Positions 26,166-34,937 of a DNA stretch of 64,000 nt are shown here, in pieces. The notes under the pieces are model-generated. The model had not been told where the DNA came from. It ran no database searches and saw nothing but the letters and a program-made list of their open reading frames with translations. Within the stretch, counting starts at the first letter, position 1. Each line of letters begins with the position of its first letter. This DNA comes from Nocardioides terrigena. GTDB lineage: Bacteria; Actinomycetota; Actinomycetes; Propionibacteriales; Nocardioidaceae. The position numbers and the translations under genes are program-made. The DNA is taken from the NCBI RefSeq assembly GCF_003047265.1, contig NZ_PZYY01000001.1:248001-312000 (forward strand). Reading direction: 5' to 3'.

Positions 26166-27170
26166 ATGCGCCTGGGCGTCCTCGACATCGGATCCAACAC
26201 GGGCCACCTGCTCGTGGTGGACGCCCACGGTGGCGCCGCGCCCCTGCCGGCCTTCTCCTACAAGCAGCCGCTGCGCCTGGCCGAGCACCTCGACGCGTCC
26301 GGTGCGGTCTCCGAGGCGGGCGTCGACGCGCTCACGCAGTTCTGTCGGGAGGCCGTGTCCGTCGCCGAGGACAAGGGGTGCGAGGACATGCTCGGCTTCG
26401 CCACGTCCGCGGTGCGCGACGCGGTCAACTCCGACGCCGTCCTGTCCCACGTCAACGACGTGACCGAGGTCGACCTGTCGGTGCTGTCGGGGGAGGACGA
26501 GGCGCGGCTGACCTTCCTCGCCGTACGCCGCTGGTTCGGCTGGTCGGCCGGCCGGCTGGCGGTCTTCGACATCGGCGGCGGCTCGCTGGAGATCGCCGGC
26601 GGCTCCGACGAGGCGCCCGACGTGGCGTGGTCCATGCCGCTCGGCGCGGCCCGGCTGGCGCGCGACTGGTTTCGAGACGGGCCCGGGGGGTCCTCCTCAA
26701 CCCAAGGGTTCGGACGTGGGGCCGGTCCCGACGACGAGGCGATCCGCCGGCTGCGCAAGCAGATCCGCGCCGACATCGCCCGCGACGCGGGCAACCTGCT
26801 GCGCCCCGGTGCGCCCGACCGTGCGGCGGCCACCTCCAAGACCTTCCGCTCGCTGGCCCGCATCTGCGGCGCCGCGCCGAGCGGCGACGGCCCGCTCGTC
26901 CCGCGCGTGCTCGATCTCGACACCCTCTCGCAGTGGATCCCCAAGCTGATCGCGCTGGACGCCGACGAGCTCGCCGCGCTGCCGGGCGTGTCGCCCAGCC
27001 GCACCCACCAGATCGTGCCGGGCGCGCTGGTCGCCGAGGCCTGCATGGACATCTTCGACCTGGAGGCCCTCGAGATCTGCCCGTGGGCGCTGCGCGAGGG
27101 CGTCATCCTGGAGCGTCTCGACCAGCTGTCCGTCGTGACCCGTCCCGCGGCACGGCGGGGCGCGTCGTGA
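26166..27170 (+). CDS. Ppx/GppA family phosphatase
   Basis: A 334-residue member of the exopolyphosphatase/guanosine pentaphosphatase family (ASKHA fold). The phosphate 1 motif is [12 protein letters not shown] (start of protein) and the second phosphate motif is [13 protein letters not shown]. Actinobacterial homologues such as Rv0496 act on short polyphosphate or pppGpp; the substrate is not determinable here. ATG 26166 has TAGTTT 6 bases upstream. Odd feature: around residues 168-185 a Gly/Ser/Thr/Gln-rich stretch ([11 protein letters not shown]) is encoded by a copy of a palindromic repeat seen elsewhere in the window, an apparent in-frame insertion. Stop overlaps the next start (GTGA). 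Confidence 0.9.
   Translation: MRLGVLDIGSNTGHLLVVDAHGGAAPLPAFSYKQPLRLAEHLDASGAVSEAGVDALTQFCREAVSVAEDKGCEDMLGFATSAVRDAVNSDAVLSHVNDVTEVDLSVLSGEDEARLTFLAVRRWFGWSAGRLAVFDIGGGSLEIAGGSDEAPDVAWSMPLGAARLARDWFRDGPGGSSSTQGFGRGAGPDDEAIRRLRKQIRADIARDAGNLLRPGAPDRAAATSKTFRSLARICGAAPSGDGPLVPRVLDLDTLSQWIPKLIALDADELAALPGVSPSRTHQIVPGALVAEACMDIFDLEALEICPWALREGVILERLDQLSVVTRPAARRGAS
26668..26702. repeat. TTCGAGACGG...CCTCCTCA element inserted in ppx
   Basis: Starts GGTTTCGAGACGGGCCC and ends GGTCCTCCTCAACC, the same framework as the intergenic copy at 20156-20183. It is immediately followed by a small AACCC-AA-GGGTT palindrome. It keeps the ppx reading frame open, adding about a dozen residues in a surface-loop-like position. 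Confidence 0.6.
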
Positions 27171-27955
27171 CCCTCGTCGCGCTCTCGACCGCCTCGGTCT
27201 ATCCGGAGTCCACCGCCCACGGGTTCGCGTGGGCCGCGCAGGTGGGCTACGACGCCGTCGAGGTGATGGTCGGCGTCGACGCCCTGTCGCAGCAGACCTC
27301 CGCCCTCCAGCAGCTCTCCGACCACCACGAGATGCCGATCTGTGCGATCCACGCGCCGTGCCTGCTGTGGACGCAGCGGGTCTGGGGCACCGAGCCGTGG
27401 GGCAAGCTCGAGCGCTCCGCCGAGCTCGCTACCGCGGTCGGCGCCGACGTGGTCGTGGTGCACCCGCCGTTCCGCTGGCAGAAGGAGTACGCCGCCGGCT
27501 TCGTCGACGGCATCGCCGCCCTGGAGGAGTCGACCGGCATCGCCTTCGCGGTGGAGAACATGTATCCCTGGCGGGCCTCCCAGCGTCGGGGCATGGAGAT
27601 GTACCTCCCCAGCTGGGACCCCAGCGACCACGAGTACGCCAACACCACGATCGACCTCTCGCACGCGGCCATCGCGCGCACCTCGGTGATCGACATGGCC
27701 GACCGGCTCGGTGACCGGCTCCGGCACATCCACCTCACCGACGGCAGCGGCTCGGCCAAGGACGAGCACCTGGTGCCCGGTCGGGGGGCGATGGGGGCCG
27801 AGGACTTCCTGGCCCACCTGGCCGCCCGCGACTTCGCCGGCCACATCGTGCTGGAGATCAACACCCGCCGCTGCTCCACGCGTGCCGAGCGCGAGGCGGA
27901 CCTGCGCGAGTCGCTGGAGTTCGCCCGCGAGCACTTCTCCGTGCCGGCGCGCTGA
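27167..27955 (+). CDS. TIM-barrel sugar isomerase/epimerase-like protein
   Basis: A 262-residue xylose-isomerase-like TIM barrel (AP endonuclease family 2 fold). It opens with [30 protein letters not shown] and has metal-ligand candidates Glu (FAVENMYP), His/Asp (DLSHAA, HIHLTDG) and Glu (VLEINTR). Rv0498 of M. tuberculosis occupies the same place after ppx, and its function is also unknown. The GTG start at 27167 overlaps the ppx stop by 4 bases, so the two are coupled. Either a sugar-phosphate isomerase or a DNA-repair endonuclease is possible; the fold alone does not decide. Confidence 0.82.
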   Translation: MTLVALSTASVYPESTAHGFAWAAQVGYDAVEVMVGVDALSQQTSALQQLSDHHEMPICAIHAPCLLWTQRVWGTEPWGKLERSAELATAVGADVVVVHPPFRWQKEYAAGFVDGIAALEESTGIAFAVENMYPWRASQRRGMEMYLPSWDPSDHEYANTTIDLSHAAIARTSVIDMADRLGDRLRHIHLTDGSGSAKDEHLVPGRGAMGAEDFLAHLAARDFAGHIVLEINTRRCSTRAEREADLRESLEFAREHFSVPAR

Positions 27956-27975
27956 CGCGTCGTACCCTCCCTCGC

Positions 27976-28569
27976 ATGACGCGCCCCTCCCGCGGCCGCC
28001 GACCCGGCGCCCCCGACACGCGTGCCGCGGTCCTCGCCGCGGCTCGTGCGGCCTTCGCCGCCAAGGGCTTCGGGGGTACGACGATCCGCGCGGTCGCCTC
28101 CGACGCCGGGGTCGACCCGGCGCTCGTGCACCACTACTTCGGCACCAAGGACGACCTCTTCCTCGCCGCGATGGAGCTGCCCGTCGACCCCCGCGAGGTC
28201 ATCGGCGGGGTTATCGCGGGTCCGGTCGAGGAGGCGGCCGAGCGCTTCCTGCGCGCCTTCCTGTCGGTGTGGGACGACGCCGACGTGCAGCCCGCCCTGC
28301 TGGCCGTGGCCCGCGGGGTGATGGACCCGTCGGCCCACCGCCTGCTCAGCGAGGGGTTCCTGCCGGTGGTGGTCCAGCCGGTGGGCGCTGCGCTGGGGAT
28401 CGACCGGCCCGAGCACCGGATGGCGCTCGTCGCCAGCCAGGTGATGGGGCTGATCCTGGTGCGCTACGTGATGCGCGTGGAGCCGGTGGCGTCGCTGACC
28501 GGTGAACAGGTGGTCGCGACGTACGCCCCGACCATCCAGCGCTACCTCACCGGGGACCTGCCGCCCTGA
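27976..28569 (+). CDS. TetR-family transcriptional regulator
   Basis: A 197-residue repressor with the N-terminal HTH typical of TetR (AVLAAARAAFAAKGFGGTTIRAVASDAGVDPALVHHYFGTKDDLF) and a variable helical ligand-binding domain ending in the TetR_C-like text of actinobacterial efflux regulators. ATG 27976 lies 7 bases from TACCCT (27963-27968), leaderless. It precedes an ABC-2 type exporter by 54 bases on the same strand, so it is a likely regulator of that exporter. The ligand is unknown. Confidence 0.92.
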   Translation: MTRPSRGRRPGAPDTRAAVLAAARAAFAAKGFGGTTIRAVASDAGVDPALVHHYFGTKDDLFLAAMELPVDPREVIGGVIAGPVEEAAERFLRAFLSVWDDADVQPALLAVARGVMDPSAHRLLSEGFLPVVVQPVGAALGIDRPEHRMALVASQVMGLILVRYVMRVEPVASLTGEQVVATYAPTIQRYLTGDLPP

Positions 28570-28587
28570 GTCCCGGCCTCCCGACCC

Positions 28588-28616
28588 TTGACGGGCGCGA
28601 TGGCCGGGAGCACAAT
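28588..28616 (+). promoter_or_regulatory. Promoter of the ABC-2 exporter operon
   Basis: -35 TTGACG (28588-28593), 17-base spacer, -10 CACAAT (28611-28616), then 7 bases to ATG 28624. This is one of the few promoters here with both hexamers, and still leaderless. It sits between the TetR gene and its probable target. Confidence 0.7.
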
Positions 28617-28623
28617 TCAACGC

Positions 28624-29328
28624 ATGATGAATAACGTCATCGACATCCGGGAGCTGGTCGTCGTGCGCGGCGGCCACGAGGTGCTCCCGGGCATCTCCCT
28701 GGCCGTGGCCGCCGGCGTCACCGGCCTCCTCGGTCCGAGCGGTTGCGGCAAGTCCACGCTGCTGCGGGCCGTGGTCGGCGTCCAGCGCGTGCGGTCCGGC
28801 GGGGTCGAGGTGCTCGGGCTGCCCGCGGGCGACCGACGGTTGCGCGACCGCGTCGGCTACGTCACCCAGGCCGCGAGCGTGTACGACGACCTCACCGTCG
28901 CCGAGAACCTCCACTTCTTCGCCCGGGTGCTCGGGGTCGACCGTGCCGAGGTCGACGAGGCGATCGCCGCCGTCGACCTGGCCGACCGTCGCGACCACGT
29001 GGTGGGCAACCTCAGTGGCGGCCAGCGCAGCCGGGCCAGCCTGGCCGTCGCGCTGCTCGGCGACCCCGACGTGCTGGTGCTCGACGAGCCGACCGTCGGC
29101 CTCGACCCGGTCTTGCGCCGTGACCTGTGGCGGCTCTTCCACCGGCTCGCGGACAGCGGCAAGGCCGTGCTCGTGTCGAGCCACGTGATGGACGAGGCGG
29201 ACCGGTGCGACCGGCTGCTGCTGATGCGCGAGGGCCGCATCATCGCCGACGGCACGCCCGCCGAGATCCGCGGCGGGGCGCCTGACATCGAGGCGGCCTT
29301 CCTCCAGATCGTCGAGGGCGCGGCATGA
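28624..29328 (+). CDS. ABC-2 type exporter ATP-binding protein
   Basis: A 234-residue ABC ATPase with Walker A GPSGCGKST, Q-loop YVTQAASVYDDLTV, signature NLSGGQRSR, Walker B VLVLDEPTVGLDP and H-loop SSHVMDEADRC. It resembles drug or antibiotic exporters of the DrrA/NodI type. I start at ATG 28624, 7 bases after the -10; an ATG 36 bases earlier would put the -35/-10 inside the gene. Its stop overlaps the permease start (ATGA). The neighbouring TetR gene suggests ligand-inducible efflux. Confidence 0.9.
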   Translation: MMNNVIDIRELVVVRGGHEVLPGISLAVAAGVTGLLGPSGCGKSTLLRAVVGVQRVRSGGVEVLGLPAGDRRLRDRVGYVTQAASVYDDLTVAENLHFFARVLGVDRAEVDEAIAAVDLADRRDHVVGNLSGGQRSRASLAVALLGDPDVLVLDEPTVGLDPVLRRDLWRLFHRLADSGKAVLVSSHVMDEADRCDRLLLMREGRIIADGTPAEIRGGAPDIEAAFLQIVEGAA

Positions 29329-30062
29329 GCGCCCGGGTGACGCTCGCCGTCGCAGGCCGGGTGCTCACGCAGGTGCGTCGCGACCACCGCACGCTGGCGA
29401 TGCTGCTGCTGCTGCCCTGCCTGCTGATGACCCTGCTCTGGTGGATGTTCCTGGACCTGCCCGGGGACGTCTTCGACGGGATCGGCCCCGGCCTGCTCGC
29501 GATCTTCCCGTTCACCGTCATGTTCCTGGTGACCAGCGTGACCACCCTGCGCGAGCGGGGCAGCGGGACCCTCGAGCGGCTGCTGTCGATGCCGATGGGC
29601 AAGCTGGACTTCCTCCTCGGCTACGCCCTCGCCTTCGGGCTGCTCGCCGCCGTCCAGTCGGCGCTGGCGGTCGGGGTGAGCGTCGGCCTGCTCGGCCTCG
29701 AGGTCAACGGCCCGGTCTGGCTGCTCGGCGTGGTGGCGGTGGTCGACGCCGTGCTGGGCACGGCGCTCGGCCTGCTGGTCAGCGCGTTCGCGGACACCGA
29801 GTTCCAGGCGGTGCAGTTCATGCCGGCCTTCGTCATCCCGCAGCTGCTGCTGTGCGGGCTGTTCGTCGCCCGGGAGTTCCTGCCACCGGTGCTGCAGGCC
29901 ATCAGCGACGTGCTGCCGCTCTCCTACGCGGTCGACGCCATGCAGGAGCTGGTCGGCGCGGCCGACCAGGCGAGCGTGTGGGCCGACGTGGCGGTCGTCC
30001 TCGGCTTCGCGCTCGCCGGGCTCGCCCTCGGCGCCGCGACCCTGCGGCGGCGTACGGCCTGA
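29325..30062 (+). CDS. ABC-2 type exporter permease
   Basis: A 245-residue integral membrane protein with six predicted helices, the ABC-2 membrane fold that pairs with DrrA-like ATPases. A conserved-looking cytoplasmic turn RERGSGTLERLLSMPMGKLDFLLGYAL (about residues 76-102) is the ABC-2 signature for ATPase contact. It overlaps the ATPase gene by 4 bases. Substrate unknown; heterologous families export anthracyclines, lipids or polysaccharides. Confidence 0.9.
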   Translation: MSARVTLAVAGRVLTQVRRDHRTLAMLLLLPCLLMTLLWWMFLDLPGDVFDGIGPGLLAIFPFTVMFLVTSVTTLRERGSGTLERLLSMPMGKLDFLLGYALAFGLLAAVQSALAVGVSVGLLGLEVNGPVWLLGVVAVVDAVLGTALGLLVSAFADTEFQAVQFMPAFVIPQLLLCGLFVAREFLPPVLQAISDVLPLSYAVDAMQELVGAADQASVWADVAVVLGFALAGLALGAATLRRRTA

Positions 30063-30063
30063 G

Positions 30064-30100
30064 CCCGCTCCTCCGCCCGCTCCTCCGCCCGGCTCCTCCG
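30064..30100. repeat. Short tandem repeat after the exporter operon
   Basis: CCCGCTCCTCCG occurs at 30064-30075 and 30076-30087, then as CCCGGCTCCTCCG at 30088-30100. Simple repeat in a convergent gap; nothing else is seen in the remaining 100 bases to the next gene. Confidence 0.7.
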
Positions 30101-30200
30101 TGACTGGCGGCGGCCGACAAGGGGCGGCCGAGGTGGATGTCGTACGCCGCCAGCTCCTGGCGCGCTCCGATCCCCCCGGCGCCCTCCGACCCATCACCCG

Positions 30201-30566
30201 TCAGGCGGTCCGCGGGGCGGCGGAGCGGAACAGCCAGGCGGAGGCGGCGTACAGCCCGGCGAACATCGCGCTGAGCGCGAGCACGTCGACGACCGAGCTG
30301 TCCTCCTGCCACCCGGCCGCCACCGCCACGACACCGGCGACGAGGGTGAGCCCGGCAGCAACGGCGAGGGCGCGCGCCGTACCGGCCGGGCGGAAGCGCG
30401 CGGCCGCGGCGCCGAGGAGACCGACCACGGCGGCGGCGAGGTACATGAGGTCCGGGGGACCGCCGTCGCCGACGATGCCCAGCGCGCCAACCCCGAAGAG
30501 CAGGACCAGCAGGGTGCCGGCCCACACGGTGGCGGCCAGGACGTAGCGGGTGCGGGCGGTGCTCAT
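30201..30566 (-). CDS. Small membrane protein of unknown function
   Basis: A 121-residue protein with four hydrophobic segments and short loops; no conserved motif I recognise. The ATG at 30566 has a good ribosome-binding site (GAGGAGA, 5 bases away) and a TACGGT -10 further upstream (30607-30602), so unlike many neighbours it has a conventional leader. It is divergent from proline dehydrogenase across 171 bases that otherwise contain only the two promoters. Confidence 0.7.
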   Translation of the reverse strand: MSTARTRYVLAATVWAGTLLVLLFGVGALGIVGDGGPPDLMYLAAAVVGLLGAAAARFRPAGTARALAVAAGLTLVAGVVAVAAGWQEDSSVVDVLALSAMFAGLYAASAWLFRSAAPRTA

Positions 30567-30737
30567 GGGGTCTCCTCGGAAGGCGAGCGGCTGGTCCACC
30601 GACCGTAGGGCGCCGTCCGGCCGGAGAGGTGGAGGAGTCGTGGAGGTCCTGTGCAGGGCGGGCGGCAGGGGGCTGGTGCAGACGGATGGCACATCCTGAG
30701 GAGGCCGTCCGGGGCGTGTCGGCGTAGCCTGTGCGCC

Positions 30738-31673
30738 ATGCCTCTGCTCCGCCAGCCGATCCTGCTGCTCGCCAAGAGCGAGCAGGTCAAGAAGCTCGTC
30801 AGCACCATGCCCGTCTCGTCGGGCATCGTCACCAGCCACGTCCCCGGTGAGACCACCGACGACGCCGTCACCGCGACCGCCGAGCTGGTCGACGGCGGCC
30901 TCTGGGTGACCCTCGACTTCCTCGGAGAGGACACCCTCGACCTCGCCCAGGCCGAGGCCACCGTCGCGGCGTACAAGGACCTGCTGGCCGAGCTGGCCCG
31001 CCGCGGCCTCGCCGCGAAGGCCGAGGTCAGCGTCAAGCTGAGCGCGGTCGGCCAGGCGCTCCCGGAGAACGGCGAGAAGGTCGCGCTGGAGAACGCGCGC
31101 GAGATCTGCCGCGCCGCCCGCAACGCCGGCACCACGGTCACCCTCGACATGGAGGACCACACCACCACCGACTCCACCCTCGGCATCCTGCGCGAGCTGC
31201 GCAAGGACTTCCCCGAGACCGGTGCCGTGCTGCAGGCGATGCTGCACCGCACCGAGGCCGACTGCCGTGCGCTTGCCTACGAGGGGTCGCGCGTGCGGCT
31301 GTGCAAGGGCGCCTACCACGAGCCCGAGAGCGTGGCCTTCCAGGACCGGCTCGACATCGACAAGTCCTACGTCCGCTGCCTCAAGGTGCTGCTGGCCGGT
31401 CAGGGCTACCCGATGATCGCGAGCCACGACCCGCGGATGATCCAGATCGCGTCCTCGCTGGCCAGCCGCTACGGCCGCCGCCCGGGGACCTACGAGTTCC
31501 AGATGCTCTACGGCATCCGGCCCGAGGAGCAGAAGCGCCTCGCGGAGACCGGCGAGACCGTGCGCGTCTACGTCCCGTACGGCGAGGAGTGGTACGGCTA
31601 CCTCATGCGCCGGATGGCCGAGCGCCCGCAGAACCTCACCTTCTTCCTCCGCTCGCTGATCTCCAAGAAGTAG
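30738..31673 (+). CDS. pruB: Proline dehydrogenase
   Basis: A 311-residue monofunctional FAD-linked enzyme oxidising proline to P5C, the first step of proline catabolism. The TIM barrel is marked by LDMEDHTTTDSTL, RLCKGAYHEPES, ASHDPRM and EFQMLYGIR, the last near the proline/FAD site. ATG 30738 has TAGCCT 7 bases upstream. There is no adjacent P5C dehydrogenase (pruA). Instead the next gene, 8 bases downstream, is proC, which runs the reverse chemistry, an arrangement worth noting. Confidence 0.93.
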   Translation: MPLLRQPILLLAKSEQVKKLVSTMPVSSGIVTSHVPGETTDDAVTATAELVDGGLWVTLDFLGEDTLDLAQAEATVAAYKDLLAELARRGLAAKAEVSVKLSAVGQALPENGEKVALENAREICRAARNAGTTVTLDMEDHTTTDSTLGILRELRKDFPETGAVLQAMLHRTEADCRALAYEGSRVRLCKGAYHEPESVAFQDRLDIDKSYVRCLKVLLAGQGYPMIASHDPRMIQIASSLASRYGRRPGTYEFQMLYGIRPEEQKRLAETGETVRVYVPYGEEWYGYLMRRMAERPQNLTFFLRSLISKK

Positions 31674-31681
31674 GACCGGCG

Positions 31682-32485
31682 ATGCCGCAGACCGCGATCA
31701 TCGGCGCCGGCGTGATGGGCGAGACCCTGCTCTTGGGGCTGGTCCGCGCCGGGCGTCGCGTCGACAACCTGCTGGTGGGCGAGAAGCGGCCCGAGCGGGC
31801 CCGCGAGCTCGAGGAGCAGTACGGCGTCGCCGTGGTGTCCAACGCGGAGGCGGCCCGCAAGGCCGACACCGTCGCGCTCGTGGTCAAGCCGCAGGACATG
31901 GCGGCCGTCCTCGACGAGATCGCCGGCGAGCTGCGACCCGGACAGCTGCTGGTCAGCCTGGCCGCGGGCATCACCACCGCCTTCATCGAGTCCCGGGTGC
32001 CCGAGGGCGTCGCGGTCGTGCGCGTCATGCCCAACACCCCGGCGCTCGTCGACGAGGGCATGGCGGCCATCTCACCCGGCTCGCACTGCGACGACGGGCA
32101 CCTGGCCGAGGCCGAGTCCCTGATGGCCTCGACCGGCAAGGTGCTGCGGATCCCGGAGCGGCAGATGGACGCGGTCACCGCGATCAGCGGCTCCGGACCG
32201 GCCTACATCTTCTTCGTCGTCGAGTCGATGATCGAGGCGGGTGTCCACCTCGGCCTGCCGCGCGCGACGGCCACCGAGCTGGTCATCCAGACCCTCTACG
32301 GGTCGGCCACGATGCTGCGCGAGACGGGCACCCACCCGGTCGTGCTGCGCGAGCAGGTGACCTCGCCGGGCGGCACGACCGCGTCGGCGCTGCGCGAGCT
32401 CGAGATCCACAAGGTGCGCGCCGCGTTCCTCGCGGCCATGGAGGCCGCCCGCAACCGCTCGCGCGAGCTCGCCGAGGGCGTCTGA
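31682..32485 (+). CDS. proC: Pyrroline-5-carboxylate reductase
   Basis: A 267-residue NAD(P)H enzyme making proline from P5C, last step of proline synthesis. The N-terminal Rossmann motif is AIIGAGVMGETLL, and the C-terminal helical dimerisation domain carries the proC signature GSGPAYIFFVVESMIEAGVHLGL and TSPGGTTASALRELE. Start ATG 31682 uses an AGGA ribosome site that overlaps the upstream stop codon. It lies in the same place as Rv0500 relative to the small HTH and bS22 genes, though here two further genes intervene. Confidence 0.96.
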   Translation: MPQTAIIGAGVMGETLLLGLVRAGRRVDNLLVGEKRPERARELEEQYGVAVVSNAEAARKADTVALVVKPQDMAAVLDEIAGELRPGQLLVSLAAGITTAFIESRVPEGVAVVRVMPNTPALVDEGMAAISPGSHCDDGHLAEAESLMASTGKVLRIPERQMDAVTAISGSGPAYIFFVVESMIEAGVHLGLPRATATELVIQTLYGSATMLRETGTHPVVLREQVTSPGGTTASALRELEIHKVRAAFLAAMEAARNRSRELAEGV

Positions 32486-32505
32486 GCGTCAGCCCGCGTC
32501 GTGCG

Positions 32506-33009
32506 TCAGCCGGCGGCGTGCGGGTCGGGGAGCAGGCCGGGCGTGGCGGCCAGGATGGTGCGCGCGGCCTCGCGGTGCTTGTGCTCGACGAGCACCTCGT
32601 AGCGGGTGGCGACCACGGCGGTCACCGAGCTGAAGTCGCGGCGCCCACGCGTCGCGGCGTACCCGATCAGGCCCCAGACGAGCCCGAAGAGGGCCCCGAA
32701 GGCCGCGGTGGACAGCAGGACGCTGAGCAGGTCGTCCTCGACCCACAGGGCGAGGACGAGGCCGACGAAGACGCCGAACCACAGGCCCGACACGGCTCCC
32801 GCGAGCGCGACCCGGCCCCAGGTGAGGCGGCCGGTGACCCGCTCGATGCGCTTGAGGTCGGTGCCCACGATCAGGAGGTTCTCGACCGGGAACTCCTCGT
32901 CGGAGAGGTGGTCGACGGCGCGCTGCGCCTGCTCGTAGGTGTCGTAGACGGCCAGCGACTGGGGGTAGTCGAGGTCGAGGCCGGTGCCGCGGGTGGTCGT
33001 GGTGTCCAT
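32506..33009 (-). CDS. YflT-like general stress domain membrane protein
   Basis: A 167-residue protein: an N-terminal general-stress-protein 17M/YflT-like domain (SLAVYDTYEQAQRAVDHLSDEEFPVENLLIVG), then two membrane helices separated by a short loop, and a basic C-terminal domain. Actinobacterial members of this layout are common and uncharacterised. The ATG at 33009 follows GGGAGA by about 9 bases. It is divergent from the deacetylase gene across 89 bases. Confidence 0.8.
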   Translation of the reverse strand: MDTTTTRGTGLDLDYPQSLAVYDTYEQAQRAVDHLSDEEFPVENLLIVGTDLKRIERVTGRLTWGRVALAGAVSGLWFGVFVGLVLALWVEDDLLSVLLSTAAFGALFGLVWGLIGYAATRGRRDFSSVTAVVATRYEVLVEHKHREAARTILAATPGLLPDPHAAG

Positions 33010-33098
33010 GCGACGAGTCTCCCACCCGGTCGGAAAGGTGGCTCTCACGCCGCGGGTGCCCGCCGCCCACCGGGCGCGTTGCGGGTAGCGTCCGTCAC

Positions 33099-34277
33099 AT
33101 GGAGTGCTCCGGTCCCGCGTCCGTCGTCTTCGACAAGAGCCTCGTGGAGTACGACTTCGGCCCCGGCCACCCGATGTCCCCGGTCCGCGTCGACCTGACG
33201 ATGCGCCTCGCCGAGGAGCTCGGCGTCCTCGAGCACGTCCGCATGGTCGAGGCACCGGTCGCCGACGACGACCTGATCGCCACCGTCCACGACCGCAGCC
33301 TGATCGCCGCGGTCACCCGCTGCGGGACCGAGGGCGGGGAGGACGCCGAGCACGGCCTCGGCACCGACGACGACCCGGTCTTCCGCGACATGCACAAGGC
33401 CGCGGCCCACGTCGTCGGCGCGACGGTCGAGGCGTTCCGCCAGGTGACGAGCGGGGAGTCCCTGCACAGCGCGAGCATCGCCGGCGGGCTCCACCACGCG
33501 ATGGCCGACCGCTCCGCGGGCTTCTGCATCTACAACGACATCGCCGTCGGCATCCAGACGCTGCTCGACCAGGGCTACCAGCGCATCGCCTACGTCGACG
33601 TCGACGTCCACCACGGCGACGGCGTCGAGCGGATCTTCTACGACGACCCGCGGGTGCTCACCATCTCCCTGCACGAGACCGGGCAGATGCTCTTCCCGGG
33701 CACCGGCTTCCCCTCCGACAGCGGCGGTCCGGGTGCCGAGGGGACAGCGGTCAACGTCGCCCTGCCGCCCGGCACCGCGGACGCGGGCTGGCTGCGCGCC
33801 TTCCACGCGGTGGTGCCGCCGGTGCTGCGCGCGTGGGAGCCGGAAATCCTGGTGACCCAGCACGGCTGCGACTCCCACATGGAGGACCCGCTCGCCCACC
33901 TGATGCTCACCGTGGACGGCCAGCGGGCGGCGTACGTCGCGCTCCACGAGCTCGCCCACGAGGTCGCGGACGGGCGGTGGGTCGTCACCGGCGGCGGCGG
34001 TTATGCCCTCGTCGAGGTGGTGCCGCGTGCCTGGACCCACCTGCTCGCGATCGTGGGCGGGCACCCGATCCCGCCCGAGACGCCGACGCCGCCCGGGTGG
34101 CGGTCCCACGTCACCGAGCTGCTGGACCGCACCCCGCCGCACCGGATGACCGACGGTCGCACACCGGCCTACCGGGACTGGGCCGACGGGTACGACCCCG
34201 AGACCTGGCTGGACCGCGCGATCATGGCCACGCGGACCGAGGTCTTCCCGCTGCACGGGCTCGACCCCTACCCCTGA
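33099..34277 (+). CDS. HDAC-superfamily deacetylase (AcuC-like)
   Basis: A 392-residue zinc-dependent arginase/deacetylase-fold enzyme. The catalytic signature is intact: SIAGGLHHAM (active His pair), YVDVDVHHGDGVERIFY (zinc-binding Asp/His) and VTQHGCDSH (second Asp). Bacterial relatives such as AcuC deacetylate acetyl-CoA synthetase; that target gene is not in the window, so the substrate is open. ATG 33099 lies 7 bases after TAGCGT (33086-33091). Start SASI/GPGHPMSP is typical of the family. Confidence 0.92.
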   Translation: MECSGPASVVFDKSLVEYDFGPGHPMSPVRVDLTMRLAEELGVLEHVRMVEAPVADDDLIATVHDRSLIAAVTRCGTEGGEDAEHGLGTDDDPVFRDMHKAAAHVVGATVEAFRQVTSGESLHSASIAGGLHHAMADRSAGFCIYNDIAVGIQTLLDQGYQRIAYVDVDVHHGDGVERIFYDDPRVLTISLHETGQMLFPGTGFPSDSGGPGAEGTAVNVALPPGTADAGWLRAFHAVVPPVLRAWEPEILVTQHGCDSHMEDPLAHLMLTVDGQRAAYVALHELAHEVADGRWVVTGGGGYALVEVVPRAWTHLLAIVGGHPIPPETPTPPGWRSHVTELLDRTPPHRMTDGRTPAYRDWADGYDPETWLDRAIMATRTEVFPLHGLDPYP

Positions 34278-34445
34278 TCGACGCCCTCAAGGGCAAAATC
34301 AACCCGACACGCCGCTGGTCCCACAAGTTTCAGGAGTGATCCTCTTCCCCACGGGTCACACAGGCCCTATTGTCGCGGCAGAGCGCCACGAACTGTGACA
34401 CCGGTGGGGAAGCCGGTGCCGTGGCAACAGAAGGATCGGTGCATC

Positions 34446-34652
34446 ATGGCCCCCAACTCACCCGGCGACATGTCGGACGTCGTGTTCCTCACGATCGCCG
34501 AGGTCGCCGCGAAGATGCGCGTCTCGAAGATGACCGTCTACCGCCTCGTCCACGGTGGGGAGCTCCCCGCCGTGCGCGTGGGTCGCTCCTTCCGGGTGAC
34601 GGAGGACGACGTCAACGAGTACCTCCGCAAGAGCTTCTACAACGCCGGCTGA
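34446..34652 (+). CDS. Small excisionase/MerR-type HTH protein
   Basis: A 68-residue protein that is essentially one winged helix: FLTIAEVAAKMRVSKMTVYRLVHGGELPAVRVGRSFRVTEDDVNEYL, the HTH_17 (excisionase) fold, ending KSFYNAG. It corresponds to Rv0500A in M. tuberculosis, which has the same neighbours. I start at ATG 34446 with AAGGAT about 10 bases away; a longer frame to 34395 adds a non-conserved leader. Upstream, TATTGT (34368-34373) is a candidate -10 and CACCGG...CCGGTG (34399-34418) an inverted repeat. Function unknown; a role as a small global regulator is suspected. Confidence 0.88.
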   Translation: MAPNSPGDMSDVVFLTIAEVAAKMRVSKMTVYRLVHGGELPAVRVGRSFRVTEDDVNEYLRKSFYNAG

Positions 34653-34751
34653 CCCAGTCCGGCACGTCCCTCCGACCGACGTCGGTCCCTCCTGGAGGTG
34701 TGGCCGGGTGCGAGCCCGGACACACGATTCTCCACCGTCCGGTGCTGCCAG

Positions 34752-34802
34752 TAGGCTGTGCTGGTCGCGCGGGCACCTGCCTGCGCGCCGCACGTGCGCA
34801 GG
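34752..34802 (+). promoter_or_regulatory. -10 and leader hairpin of the bS22 gene
   Basis: TAGGCT (34752-34757) is a likely -10, giving a leader of about 70 bases, unusual in this window. The leader contains a hairpin CCTGCGC (34780-34786) / GCGCAGG (34796-34802) with the palindrome CGCACGTGCG in its loop. Confidence 0.5.
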
Positions 34803-34835
34803 AGTGCTCGTGCGACGCACGTGAAAGGTTTCCCT

Positions 34836-34937
34836 GTGGGTTCTGTCATCAAGAAGCGGCGCAAGCGCATGGCCAAGAAGAAGCACCGCAAGCTGCTGAA
34901 GAAGACGCGCGTCCAGCGTCGCAAGCTCGGCAAGTAG
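34836..34937 (+). CDS. Small ribosomal subunit protein bS22
   Basis: A 33-codon gene too short for routine ORF calling. The product starts [15 protein letters not shown] and ends [12 protein letters not shown]: extremely basic, matching the AURKAIP1/COX24-domain 30S protein known as bS22 in mycobacteria. The GTG at 34836 has AAAGG about 7 bases upstream. Position between the small HTH gene and the SDR gene is exactly that of Rv0500B. It binds near the decoding region of 16S rRNA in mycobacterial ribosome structures; that role is established for the family, inferred here. Confidence 0.9.
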   Translation: MGSVIKKRRKRMAKKKHRKLLKKTRVQRRKLGK

